Positions 44,408 through 52,304 of a stretch of 64,000 nt of DNA are shown here, piece after piece. Position numbers and translations under genes: made by a program. How positions within the stretch are numbered: position 1 is the stretch's first letter; every line of letters starts with the position of its first letter. Below the pieces are notes generated by a model that was not told where the DNA came from, made no database searches, and was given only the letters and a program-made list of their open reading frames with translations. Location: assembly GCA_027450045.1 (NCBI GenBank), contig DAIDKM010000001.1, positions 1-64,000 of the forward strand, written 5' to 3'. Source of the stretch: Paludibacter sp. (lineage in GTDB: Bacteria > Bacteroidota > Bacteroidia > Bacteroidales > Paludibacteraceae).

Positions 44408-45538
44408 ATGCAATTTGAAATACAACATAGTGATACTAAAACTAATGCTCGAGTCGGCTTGATTACTACCGATCATGGCACTATTGAAACGCCGATTTTT
44501 ATGCCGGTTGGTACAGCCGGTTCTGTAAAAGCTGTCCATCAACACGAATTGACTGATGACATTCATGCTCAAATAATTTTAGGAAATACCTATCATTTGT
44601 ATTTACGTCCTGGATTAGAAGTGATTGAACAAGCAGGAGGTCTGCATCGTTTTAATGGTTGGTCGCGGCCAATTTTAACAGATAGCGGAGGGTATCAGGT
44701 GTTTTCTTTGTCCGAAAATCGCAAGTTAAAAGAAGATGGCGCTCATTTCCGTTCGCATATTGATGGATCCAAACATTTGTTTACTCCTGAAAATGTTGTC
44801 GATATTCAACGAATCATTGGAGCCGATATTATGATGGCATTTGATGAATGCACGCCCGGTACTGCCGACTTTGCGTATGCCAAACAGTCAATGGAATTAA
44901 CGCATCGTTGGTTAGAAAGAGGGTTGCGAAGATTTTCGGAAACTATGCCAAAATACGAGCATTCTCAATCCTTTTTTCCTATTGTTCAAGGTTGTGTGTA
45001 TCCTGATTTGCGTAAACAATCGGCAGAATTTATTGCCAATAAACAGCAGGAAGGCAATGCAATCGGCGGTTTAGCGGTGGGTGAGCCTACAGAAAAAATG
45101 TATGAAATGATTGAGGTGGTCAATGATATTTTACCGAAAGATCGACCGCGCTATTTGATGGGTGTCGGAACACCGGCTAATATTTTGGAAGGCATTGAAC
45201 GAGGCGTTGACATGTTCGACTGTGTAATGCCTACTCGCAATGGTCGTAATGGAATGATATTCACAGCAAATGGCATCCTTAATATGAAAAACGAGAAATG
45301 GAAAGCCGATTTTTCTCCTTTGGATGTTGAAGGCACGTCCTATGTGGATATATGTTACTCAAAGGCGTATGTCCGCCATCTTTTTGTCAGTAAGGAGTTT
45401 TTAGCTATGCAAATCGCGTCTATTCATAATTTGGCATTTTATTTATGGTTGGTACAAGAGGCACGAAAACATATTGTTGCCGGTGATTTTGCAACTTGGA
45501 AAGCAAAAATGGTTAAACAAACCATGCAACGATTATAA
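44408..45538 (+). CDS. tgt: tRNA-guanine transglycosylase (queuosine), zinc site altered
   Basis: A 376-residue TIM-barrel enzyme that swaps guanine 34 for preQ1 in GUN tRNAs. Catalytic Asp92 (LTDSGGYQVFSL) and nucleophile Asp271 (FDCVMPTRNGRNG) are present. The C-terminal zinc site, CxCxxC plus His in most bacteria, is mostly lost: the region reads EGTSYVDICYSKAYVRHLF from 308, with Gly, Ser and Asp where the three cysteines should be, while His340 (SIHNLAFYL) remains. Either the site works differently in this lineage or the fold is stable without zinc. Confidence 0.95.
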   Translation: MQFEIQHSDTKTNARVGLITTDHGTIETPIFMPVGTAGSVKAVHQHELTDDIHAQIILGNTYHLYLRPGLEVIEQAGGLHRFNGWSRPILTDSGGYQVFSLSENRKLKEDGAHFRSHIDGSKHLFTPENVVDIQRIIGADIMMAFDECTPGTADFAYAKQSMELTHRWLERGLRRFSETMPKYEHSQSFFPIVQGCVYPDLRKQSAEFIANKQQEGNAIGGLAVGEPTEKMYEMIEVVNDILPKDRPRYLMGVGTPANILEGIERGVDMFDCVMPTRNGRNGMIFTANGILNMKNEKWKADFSPLDVEGTSYVDICYSKAYVRHLFVSKEFLAMQIASIHNLAFYLWLVQEARKHIVAGDFATWKAKMVKQTMQRL

Positions 45539-45632
45539 AGAAAAACGTGCAAGAAAAAGGAAGCCGTATTTATAGACATGAATTTCCCCTTTTAAAATTC
45601 ACTTTATCGAACTAAGAGTCATAAAAGTGCCG

Positions 45633-45640
45633 TATCTTTG
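45633..45640 (+). promoter_or_regulatory. Candidate -7 element for the lipoprotein gene
   Basis: TATCTTTG, 53 bases before the chosen start at 45694. No clear -33 TTTG. Confidence 0.5.
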
Positions 45641-45693
45641 TAACAAAATATTTTGATAATTCAGAATACAAAATCATTTTAATGCACATTCCT

Positions 45694-46191
45694 ATGAAAA
45701 AGGTGATTTATTTTTTTATTACCGCTCTGTTGATAACAGCCTGCGGAAGTAATGAACATGCTGCTCAGAAGCTGATCAAATCGCAAATGAAAAACATTGT
45801 GGCAGATTACAAAAGCTACAAATCAATCAGTTTTGGTGGTTTAGATTCGTTGTTTACAACCTATCAAAAAGATTCAACCTATGTGGGACTTATGAGAAAA
45901 GTAGCTGCTTATCAAGCTCTTTCAGCTCAGCAGACACAACTTGCCATTACTGCTAAAACTTTAAAAGAGACGAAAGCAATCAAAAAGTTAGTTGATGCGT
46001 ATGCTGATTCTGCCAATCTTGTAACGAATCAAGCTTCTCTTTATGCTAAAGCGTTCAAAAGTGCCTTTTCCGGTTGGCAAATGAGTCATACCTTTTCAGC
46101 TAATAATGCACAAGGGACTAATCAAATAATGACTTACAAGTTCTATTTCGATAAACCATTAAACAATTTGGTTGGATGGGAGAAAGAGTAG
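45694..46191 (+). CDS. Small lipoprotein, function unknown
   Basis: A 165-residue protein with a lipoprotein signal (KKVIYFFITALLITACGS; the lipobox is ITAC, giving Cys17 as the lipidated residue). The mature part is helical, rich in Lys, Ala and Gln, with coiled-coil character (LSAQQTQLAITAKTLKETKA), and ends in a short strand region. I do not recognise the family. I start at the ATG at 45694, which places the signal correctly; the upstream ATG at 45682 adds four residues. Bacteroidota often have an LptG/LptF permease here after tgt; it is absent. Confidence 0.8.
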   Translation: MKKVIYFFITALLITACGSNEHAAQKLIKSQMKNIVADYKSYKSISFGGLDSLFTTYQKDSTYVGLMRKVAAYQALSAQQTQLAITAKTLKETKAIKKLVDAYADSANLVTNQASLYAKAFKSAFSGWQMSHTFSANNAQGTNQIMTYKFYFDKPLNNLVGWEKE

Positions 46192-46255
46192 CATTTTGTA
46201 TTGATAACTGCGATTACTCTCATCTTAAATTCCAAAAATAATTATACTTGGTATA

Positions 46256-46324
46256 AAAAGCGCTGTTTCGTCTTTGCTTTCATTTCCTTCATCATTTTTT
46301 TAAGCATTACATTGCAGCGCTTTT
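46256..46324 (+). repeat. Widely spaced inverted repeat after the lipoprotein gene
   Basis: AAAAGCGCTG at 46256-46265 and its perfect complement CAGCGCTTTT at 46315-46324 enclose a 49-base pyrimidine-rich loop. The second arm ends in four T, so it may act as a weak terminator for the lipoprotein gene or mark a small structured RNA. Confidence 0.45.
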
Positions 46325-46352
46325 ATCAAAACATTGAGAATTAATATTTTAC

Positions 46353-46392
46353 AAAAAAAGCCGCACAACTTGTTTGTTAGCGGCTTTTTTTT
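46353..46392 (-). terminator. Bidirectional terminator of the tRNA-Pro/tRNA-Val transcript
   Basis: AAAAAAAGCCGC / GCGGCTTTTTTT stem with a 15-base loop, directly beyond the 3' end of tRNA-Val on the minus strand. It could also end the lipoprotein transcript on the plus strand. Confidence 0.9.
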
Positions 46393-46393
46393 G

Positions 46394-46468
46394 TGAGACA
46401 TACTGGATTCGAACCAGTGACCTCTTGCCTGTCAAGCAAGCGCTCTAAACCAGCTGAGCTAATGCCTC
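46394..46468 (-). tRNA. tRNA-Val (anticodon GAC)
   Basis: A 75-base cloverleaf on the minus strand. The acceptor GAGGCAT pairs with ATGTCTC, the anticodon stem-loop is CTTGC-TTGACAG-GCAAG giving anticodon GAC, and the T-arm is CTGGTTCGAATCCAG. CCA is not encoded. It lies 52 bases after tRNA-Pro and shares its promoter. Confidence 0.95.
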
Positions 46469-46520
46469 TCGTTATATTAAAGATAAAAATACCGCCCCAG
46501 TGAGACGGTATTTGTTATTG

Positions 46521-46596
46521 TCGGGGTGACAAGATTCGAACTTGCGACCACACGCCCCCCAGACGCGTACTCTAAACCGGGCTGAGCTACACCCCG
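46521..46596 (-). tRNA. tRNA-Pro (anticodon GGG)
   Basis: A 76-base cloverleaf on the minus strand. The acceptor CGGGGTG pairs with CACCCCG, with the C1-G72 pair typical of tRNA-Pro; the anticodon loop is CTGGGGG with anticodon GGG. CCA is not encoded. It is first in the tRNA-Pro, tRNA-Val transcript. Confidence 0.95.
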
Positions 46597-46609
46597 CTCA
46601 ATTGTGGTG

Positions 46610-46641
46610 CAAAAGTAATACTTTTTTCCGCTTCTGACAAT
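46610..46641 (-). promoter_or_regulatory. Promoter of the tRNA-Pro/tRNA-Val genes
   Basis: TACTTTTG on the minus strand (46610-46617), 13 bases before tRNA-Pro, with ATTG (46638-46641) 20 bases further upstream as a near match to TTTG. Confidence 0.65.
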
Positions 46642-46688
46642 AGTTTCAAGCATAAACGCGCTTTCTTGGCGCTATTTTTCAAAAGCTC

Positions 46689-46719
46689 TTGTTTTCGGCT
46701 TATTTGCAATGTATCTTTG
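46689..46719 (+). promoter_or_regulatory. Promoter of tpx
   Basis: TTG at 46689-46691, 20 bases, then TATCTTTG at 46712-46719, 43 bases before tpx. Confidence 0.55.
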
Positions 46720-46762
46720 TAATTGAAAGTAAAAACAATAATTCATTTTTCAAAACAAACGT

Positions 46763-47263
46763 ATGGCAACAGTATTATTTGGAGGAAATCCCACACCGCT
46801 TACAGGGAATGAGATAAAAGTGGGCGCTCAAGCGCCGGAATTTACATTAGTAGCTAAAGATTTGAGCGAAAAGCATTTGAGTGATTTTGATGGGAAGATT
46901 AAAATTCTTGCGATTTATCCCAGCATTGATACATCAGTATGTGCAACTCAAAACAGAAAATTTAACGAAGCAGCTTCATCGCTCAGCAATGATGTTGTTA
47001 TTTTGTCTATTTCTATGGATTTGCCTTTTGCACAAGGTCGTTTTTGTGCAGCTGAAGGACTTGACAAGGTCATTACACTCTCTGATCACCGCTTGGCTGA
47101 TTTTGGCCTGAAATATGGTTTCTTGATTGAACCTTTGCGCCTTTTAGCGCGTGGAACGGTTGTGCTGGATAAAAACAATGTAGTTCGTTTTGTGGAATAT
47201 GTTCATGAGGTGACCACAGAACCCAATTATGAGGCAGCCTTATCAGTCGCTAAATCGTTGTAA
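46763..47263 (+). CDS. tpx: Thiol peroxidase Tpx
   Basis: A 166-residue atypical 2-Cys peroxiredoxin that reduces alkyl hydroperoxides with thioredoxin. Peroxidatic Cys60 is in SIDTSVCATQ and resolving Cys95 in GRFCAAEGL; the N-terminal GNEIKVGAQAPEF and the C-terminal RLLARGTVVLDKNNVV are typical. Length is standard. It is transcribed alone from its own promoter, divergently from the tRNA pair. Confidence 0.97.
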   Translation: MATVLFGGNPTPLTGNEIKVGAQAPEFTLVAKDLSEKHLSDFDGKIKILAIYPSIDTSVCATQNRKFNEAASSLSNDVVILSISMDLPFAQGRFCAAEGLDKVITLSDHRLADFGLKYGFLIEPLRLLARGTVVLDKNNVVRFVEYVHEVTTEPNYEAALSVAKSL

Positions 47264-47304
47264 GAATCATTTATTAGTTTCATGTTGATTTAAAGCGTTT
47301 CTGT

Positions 47305-47332
47305 GCTTCGTGCATGGAAGCGTTTTTCTTTT
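47305..47332 (+). terminator. Possible terminator of tpx
   Basis: A five-pair GCTTC/GAAGC stem with a seven-base loop followed by GTTTTTCTTTTT, 42 bases after the tpx stop. Confidence 0.6.
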
Positions 47333-47470
47333 TATAAATGTGTATATGTCTGTATAGTATCTTTTTATATCATTATATTCAATAACAACTTCATGGAATG
47401 TTCAAAAGAATCCCGTATATCATTGACAAGGTTAAGTGATTCTATGAAAAAGTACTGTGAGGTTTTCATT

Positions 47471-47574
47471 TTAGACATAAGTCTAACTTTACTAAGACAT
47501 AAGTCTAAATAAGCTAAGACTTATATCTAATTGATTTTAGACTTAAGTCTTATAAAACTAAGACTTAAGTCATA
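47471..47574. repeat. Array of five 16-bp palindromes with exact 22-bp period
   Basis: Five copies start at 47471, 47493, 47515, 47537 and 47559, each exactly 22 bases apart. The repeated unit is a 16-base near-perfect dyad, for example TTAGACATAAGTCTAA (copy 1), TAAGACATAAGTCTAA (copy 2), TAAGACTTATATCTAA (copy 3), TTAGACTTAAGTCTTA (copy 4) and TAAGACTTAAGTCATA (copy 5). The six bases between copies differ every time (CTTTAC, ATAAGC, TTGATT, TAAAAC). So the palindrome is conserved and the spacer is not. It sits in the 566-base gap between tpx and the glycosyltransferase at 47830; nothing else in that gap is convincing. Confidence 0.9.
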
Positions 47575-47829
47575 ATGAAAAAAGATCAAGATATTTTCTG
47601 TAAAAGTTATGGTTGTTTTTTTGAAAAGTTACAGAGAAAATCAATTCTCTATTCGTTCTTACTTGTTTATAGGATAAAAGAAAGAACTACTCACAATTTT
47701 CAGGTGCCTTCCTTTAGTCAAACGATCATTGAAAATCCTACAAATTACGAATGGATATGCAGCATTTGACAATTTGTTCTTATCTTCGCAACCTTAATAT
47801 CTTATTTCTTCACTTCAAAAATCATTATT

Positions 47830-48573
47830 GTGTCTGATAGCATTGTTATTATACCTACTTACAATGAGAAAGAGAACGTAGAAGCCATTATTCGTGCGGT
47901 TTTTGCATTGTCGAAACCTTTTCATATCCTGATTATTGATGATGGCTCTCCCGATGGCACTGCCAATATTGTAAAAACGTTGCAAAAGTCATTTTCTGAT
48001 TCTTTGTTTCTGCTCGAACGAAAAGGGAAACAGGGACTCGGTACGGCTTATATCGCGGGCTTTCGCTGGGCTATTGAGCACAAATATGATTTCGTATTTG
48101 AAATGGATGCTGACTTTTCTCACAACCCGAATGATTTGCTTCGTTTATACGACTCGTGTGCTAACGATGGGGCTGACTTGGCAATAGGTTCACGCTATGT
48201 AAATCATGTTATCAATGTGATAAATTGGCCGATAGCACGAGTCATCATGTCCTATTTTGCATCAAGCTACGTTCGTGTTGTTACCGGGATGCGTGTTTTT
48301 GATACTACAGCAGGATTTAAATGCTATCGTCGTCAGGTATTGGAAACCATTGAATTGGATAAGATTCATTTCAAAGGATATGCTTTTCAAATTGAAATGA
48401 AATTTACTGCGTATAAGTGTGGGTTTCAAATAAAAGAAGTTCCTATCGTATTTGCGAACCGCGTTTTGGGTGTCTCAAAAATGAATGGAGGTATTTTTGG
48501 AGAAGCATTTTTTGGCGTTCTAAAGTTGAAACTGCAAAGTTATTTCAGAAAATATCCTCAAAAGCAAGTTTAG
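47830..48573 (+). CDS. Polyprenyl-phosphate glycosyltransferase (Dpm1-like GT2)
   Basis: A 247-residue GT2 enzyme of the dolichol/polyprenol-phosphate mannosyltransferase type, which loads a sugar onto undecaprenyl phosphate. Motifs: VIIPTYNEKENVEAII, ILIIDDGSPDGT, the metal-binding EMDADFSHNP, and GFKCYRRQVLE. It has no C-terminal membrane anchor. It starts at GTG 47830, directly before SDSIVIIPTYNE as in homologues; no ATG is available. The polyprenyl-linked sugar is the donor type used by GT39/ArnT-like enzymes such as the one at 59327. A TATCTTCG element lies at 47781-47788. Confidence 0.9.
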   Translation: MSDSIVIIPTYNEKENVEAIIRAVFALSKPFHILIIDDGSPDGTANIVKTLQKSFSDSLFLLERKGKQGLGTAYIAGFRWAIEHKYDFVFEMDADFSHNPNDLLRLYDSCANDGADLAIGSRYVNHVINVINWPIARVIMSYFASSYVRVVTGMRVFDTTAGFKCYRRQVLETIELDKIHFKGYAFQIEMKFTAYKCGFQIKEVPIVFANRVLGVSKMNGGIFGEAFFGVLKLKLQSYFRKYPQKQV

Positions 48574-48623
48574 TAACTTCTTTCACATTGGAATATTTGC
48601 TGTCTTCTTGCAATTTATTTTAG

Positions 48624-49886
48624 TTAGAAAGAGGTGATCAATAGACCAATATTGAGAGCGATGACTATGAGAGCGATGATCCCGATCAGGATCATCGTTC
48701 TTTTTTTATTGGCATATTTACCCATCACTTTTGGTGATGAGGTTAGATAGACCTGAGCAATAATGGTAATGGGAAGCTGGATGCTTAAAATCATTTGAGA
48801 CAAAATGAGTGCGTTTAAAGGATTGGTTACAAAAAACAGCAAAAGAGTGGCACCAACAATGGAGATAAGAACGCCTAATTTAGAATGATTGTCTTTAATG
48901 TCGAAAGGTTCGGCAAAAATTCCTGTAAATATAGATCCACCTGCCATGCCCGAAGTTACCGAAGAGGCTATTCCCGAGAATAAAAGCGCCAATGCAAAAA
49001 TGTTAGAAGCGCTATTGCCTAAAAGAGGCGTAAGTAATTGATGAGCTTGCTGCAATTCGTTGATAGTTTCATGATGAGTGAAAAATATTGCAGCGGCCAT
49101 GATAAACATGGCAATATTAATTCCCCAACCGGCAATCATTGATAACAGCGTATCAAAGAATTCGTATTTAAGCAACTTTTGGATTGAAGCATCACTCTTT
49201 TTGTGCAATTGACGACTTTGAATGATTTCTGAATGCAGAAATAAGTTGTGAGGCATTACGACAGCTCCCAAAACACTGAGAATCATTAATAAAGAACCGT
49301 TTGGTATTTGAGGAACAAAGGCATCGGTAGCTGCTTTTAACCATTCCACATGCACCAGTGACAATTCATAAACAAATGAGATGCCGATGATGGAGACAAA
49401 CCCGATGATCCATCGTTCAATTTTTCGATATGAATTGGTGAAAATAAATAGGATGACCAACAATGCAGACAAAATAACGCCAAGCATTATCGGAAGCCCG
49501 AAAAGCATTTGTAATGCAATTGCTGCGCCTAACAATTCGGCTAATGAAGTGGAAATTGATGCCATAACCGCAGAAATAAGGATAGGTCGGGAAAATTTAT
49601 GCGGTAAATGATAATTTACGGCTTCCGAAAGACACAAACCTGTGACAATGCCTAAATGCGCCACATTATGTTGCAGTACAATCAACATAATTGTGCTTAA
49701 TGTAATCACCCACAAGAGTGTGTACCCGTATTCTGCTCCACCAACAAAGTTTGTTGCCCAATTGCCGGGATCAATAAACCCTACTGTAACTAAAAGTCCG
49801 GGGCCTATGTATTTGAATATTTCAAAAGCTTTTTTTGAAGGATGATGTGACTGTTTTTGCCAGTCTTTTAAGTTGAAAAAATCCAT
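48624..49886 (-). CDS. mntH: Nramp family manganese/divalent metal transporter
   Basis: A 420-residue proton-coupled metal importer with about 11 membrane helices. The metal-binding DPGNW in TM1 (GFIDPGNWATNFVGG) and the MPHN in TM6 (VVMPHNLFLHSEIIQSR) are intact. No upstream riboswitch is seen in the 124-base gap shared with the divergent photolyase gene. Manganese uptake fits with peroxide defence (tpx) nearby. Confidence 0.94.
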   Translation of the reverse strand: MDFFNLKDWQKQSHHPSKKAFEIFKYIGPGLLVTVGFIDPGNWATNFVGGAEYGYTLLWVITLSTIMLIVLQHNVAHLGIVTGLCLSEAVNYHLPHKFSRPILISAVMASISTSLAELLGAAIALQMLFGLPIMLGVILSALLVILFIFTNSYRKIERWIIGFVSIIGISFVYELSLVHVEWLKAATDAFVPQIPNGSLLMILSVLGAVVMPHNLFLHSEIIQSRQLHKKSDASIQKLLKYEFFDTLLSMIAGWGINIAMFIMAAAIFFTHHETINELQQAHQLLTPLLGNSASNIFALALLFSGIASSVTSGMAGGSIFTGIFAEPFDIKDNHSKLGVLISIVGATLLLFFVTNPLNALILSQMILSIQLPITIIAQVYLTSSPKVMGKYANKKRTMILIGIIALIVIALNIGLLITSF

Positions 49887-49957
49887 GGTTATGTCATCTT
49901 ATTTTTTGCAATGTTACTATTTAATGTCGAAAATGGCAAATGGGTGTCATAATTTCT

Positions 49958-49965
49958 TATATTTG
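49958..49965 (+). promoter_or_regulatory. Candidate -7 element for the photolyase gene
   Basis: TATATTTG, 45 bases before the start codon; a -33 box is not clear. Confidence 0.5.
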
Positions 49966-50010
49966 TACTTCAATAGAGTCAAGCTGCTTGTAAATCATTA
50001 ATTTATAAAC

Positions 50011-51363
50011 ATGATTGTTGATCCAAGACGAGTTATCGTTCATAAATCGATCAAGTCACAAGATGGAATGGTCGTATATCGCATGAGTCGTGATCAACGC
50101 GTGCAAGATAATTGGGCACTGCTTTTCGCACAGCAACTTGCCGATCAAATGGAAACAAGCCTTTTGGTTGTATTTACGTTAATGCCTCACTATCCCAATG
50201 CGAATCAACGTCATTTTGATTTTCTGATCAAAGGCTTGCAACAGATTGAAAAAGCACTTATCGAGAAAAATATTCCTTTCGTGCTTTTGGCAGATGATCA
50301 ACCTATGAAGCTTTTTGAACAGTATATCAAGAAACACGGCGTGACAACTGTTGTTTCGGACTTTGATCCATTGCGCCATAAACAACAATGGATTGAAAGC
50401 ACTAATCAAATTGATAATATTGCTCATTATGAAGTAGATGCACACAATATTGTGCCATGTCATTTTGTTTCGCAAAAGGTTGAGTTTGGTGCTTATACAT
50501 TACGTCAAAAAATTAACCGGTTGTTGCCCGAATTTCTTACGGAATTTCCAAAACTTCACGCACAAGAGACAAAGCATACAATCGGGATATTTCCGATAAA
50601 TTGGGATGAAATTAAAACACTTCTTTCATCTTCGGAAAATATCTCACCGATCAATTGGCTCCAACCCGGAGAAGAGGCTGCCCATATCATGTTGCATCAA
50701 TTTATAGAAACACAATTGCCCTTTTTCAATATACACCGTAATCATCCTGAAATGAATGGACAGTCGAATTTGTCTCCATATCTTCATTTTGGACATATTT
50801 CGGCTCACCGGGTTGCGTTAGAGACGCTCAAACAACCAATATCAGACAGTCGAGATGCATTTCTTGAGGAGTTGATTATAAGAAAAGAATTGGCCGATAA
50901 TTTTTGTTTTTACAATTCTAAGTATGATAAAGTGGAAGGATTTCCAGCATGGGTAAAAAAAGACATGGAGCTGCATCGTCAGGACGTAAGAACCTATTTA
51001 TACAAACTCGATGAATTAGAAGCCGGAATAACGCATGATGACCTTTGGAATGCTGCACAACATGAATTAGTAACAAGGGGAAAGATGCACGGATATATGC
51101 GTATGTATTGGGCTAAAAAAATTCTTGAATGGACATCTTCTGTAGAGGAAGCTTTACAATGGACTATTTATTTGAACGATAAATATTCGCTTGATGGACG
51201 TGATCCCAATGGATACGTTGGAATCGCTTGGAGTATTGGTGGTGTTCATGACAGAGCTTGGTTTCCGCGTCCGATTTTCGGGAAAGTTCGTTATATGAGT
51301 TATTCGGGGTGCAAATCGAAGTTTGACATAAAACGGTACATTCAAAATAACACGCTTGAATAA
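50011..51363 (+). CDS. phr: Class II CPD photolyase
   Basis: A 450-residue deoxyribodipyrimidine photolyase that repairs cyclobutane dimers with light and reduced FAD. Class II marks are VVYRMSRDQRVQDNWALLFA near residue 20 split by the conserved SRDQR, SPYLHFGHISAHRVA, MRMYWAKKILEWTSS and DPNGYVGIAWSIGGVHDRAW cut at the conserved GVHDR. Class II enzymes are scattered in bacteria. Light repair implies a habitat with sun exposure at least at times. Confidence 0.94.
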   Translation: MIVDPRRVIVHKSIKSQDGMVVYRMSRDQRVQDNWALLFAQQLADQMETSLLVVFTLMPHYPNANQRHFDFLIKGLQQIEKALIEKNIPFVLLADDQPMKLFEQYIKKHGVTTVVSDFDPLRHKQQWIESTNQIDNIAHYEVDAHNIVPCHFVSQKVEFGAYTLRQKINRLLPEFLTEFPKLHAQETKHTIGIFPINWDEIKTLLSSSENISPINWLQPGEEAAHIMLHQFIETQLPFFNIHRNHPEMNGQSNLSPYLHFGHISAHRVALETLKQPISDSRDAFLEELIIRKELADNFCFYNSKYDKVEGFPAWVKKDMELHRQDVRTYLYKLDELEAGITHDDLWNAAQHELVTRGKMHGYMRMYWAKKILEWTSSVEEALQWTIYLNDKYSLDGRDPNGYVGIAWSIGGVHDRAWFPRPIFGKVRYMSYSGCKSKFDIKRYIQNNTLE

Positions 51364-51461
51364 GTTTTCTCATTTTATTATTTTTCGTCGCAGCATTCAT
51401 CCATTGAATATAGTTTTTACGTCTAATAGAAAAACCTAAATCATTCACTTATTTAAAACAA

Positions 51462-52274
51462 ATGCTTATGAAACCTTTTATTGTTGTAAATCAAATGATT
51501 CGCTCATTTCTAGTTGTGTCAATCGGCATGATGTTGTTTTCATGTAATTACATTAATGGGCATACTATTTCGGGATCAGGAAAAGTGGTTAAACAAGAAC
51601 GACCAGTTTCATCTTTTAATCGATTGGACATTGCTGTGCCATTAAATGTTGTCATTATTCCTTCAAAACAAAGTCGTGTTGTGGTTGAGATAGATGATAA
51701 TTTGCAATCGTATGTCACAGTGGTCTCTGACGGCTCGTTGCTTTCTATTTCTGTGCCAAATAACACCAATTTTTCGACAAAGGTAAAAGGGGAAATTGAC
51801 GTGTACGTGGATTCCTTGACAGTTTTAAACAATCATTCGGTTGGGATGTTGACAATGCAAGACACCTTGCATACAACTTATTTTGCCCTTGATAATCACG
51901 CTGTCGGAAAAACTGATTTGCAAGTTGAAGCTAAAGTAATTTCAGTAAACAATCATTCCGTTGGAAGACTTAATCTTTATTTGCAGGCTGATTCTTTATC
52001 ATTAGATAATCATTCTGTTGGAGAAACCTTGTTGTCCGGCAAATGTAGCGAAGCCTCGATGAATAACCATAGCGTCGGTAATTTTGATGCAAAACTATTC
52101 TTTTGCCAAGTGGTTCATCTCACGAACAGTGCTGTTGGTGGTGCTTCAATCAGGGCATCACAAGCCTTTTATGTGAAAAACTCGGGAATAGGAGGACTTA
52201 TCTTGTATGGTAAAGGGCAATTGGAAGAATTATCTGACAGTGGAATTTCGAAAACGCGACGTGCTGACAATTAG
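51462..52274 (+). CDS. DUF2807 lipoprotein with NNHSVG repeats
   Basis: About 270 residues, with a lipoprotein signal (SIGMMLFSCN, lipobox LFSC) and a head GIN (DUF2807) beta-helix domain (GSGKVVKQERPVSSFNRLDIAVPLNV cut after the typical SSFNRL). From about residue 123 there are seven repeats of about 20 residues, five with N-[ND]H-[SA]-VG (NNHSVG, DNHAVG, NNHSVG, DNHSVG, NNHSVG) and two degenerate (TNSAVG, KNSGIG). They build successive turns of a right-handed beta helix with a His ladder. Function is unknown; surface location is inferred. Start at 51462 or the ATG at 51468. Confidence 0.88.
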   Translation: MLMKPFIVVNQMIRSFLVVSIGMMLFSCNYINGHTISGSGKVVKQERPVSSFNRLDIAVPLNVVIIPSKQSRVVVEIDDNLQSYVTVVSDGSLLSISVPNNTNFSTKVKGEIDVYVDSLTVLNNHSVGMLTMQDTLHTTYFALDNHAVGKTDLQVEAKVISVNNHSVGRLNLYLQADSLSLDNHSVGETLLSGKCSEASMNNHSVGNFDAKLFFCQVVHLTNSAVGGASIRASQAFYVKNSGIGGLILYGKGQLEELSDSGISKTRRADN

Positions 52275-52304
52275 ACAAGTATATTATATAGATGTACCTT
52301 ACAT

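Noticed and set aside
47303..47512. 69-codon plus-strand frame after tpx
   Set aside because: It covers the tpx terminator and the first two palindromes, and has no coding character.
47471..47574. CRISPR array
   Set aside because: The units are strongly palindromic, the spacers are only six bases and there are no cas genes nearby.
49887..50010. Manganese riboswitch before mntH
   Set aside because: The gap is only 124 bases, AT-rich and without the paired elements of that riboswitch class.
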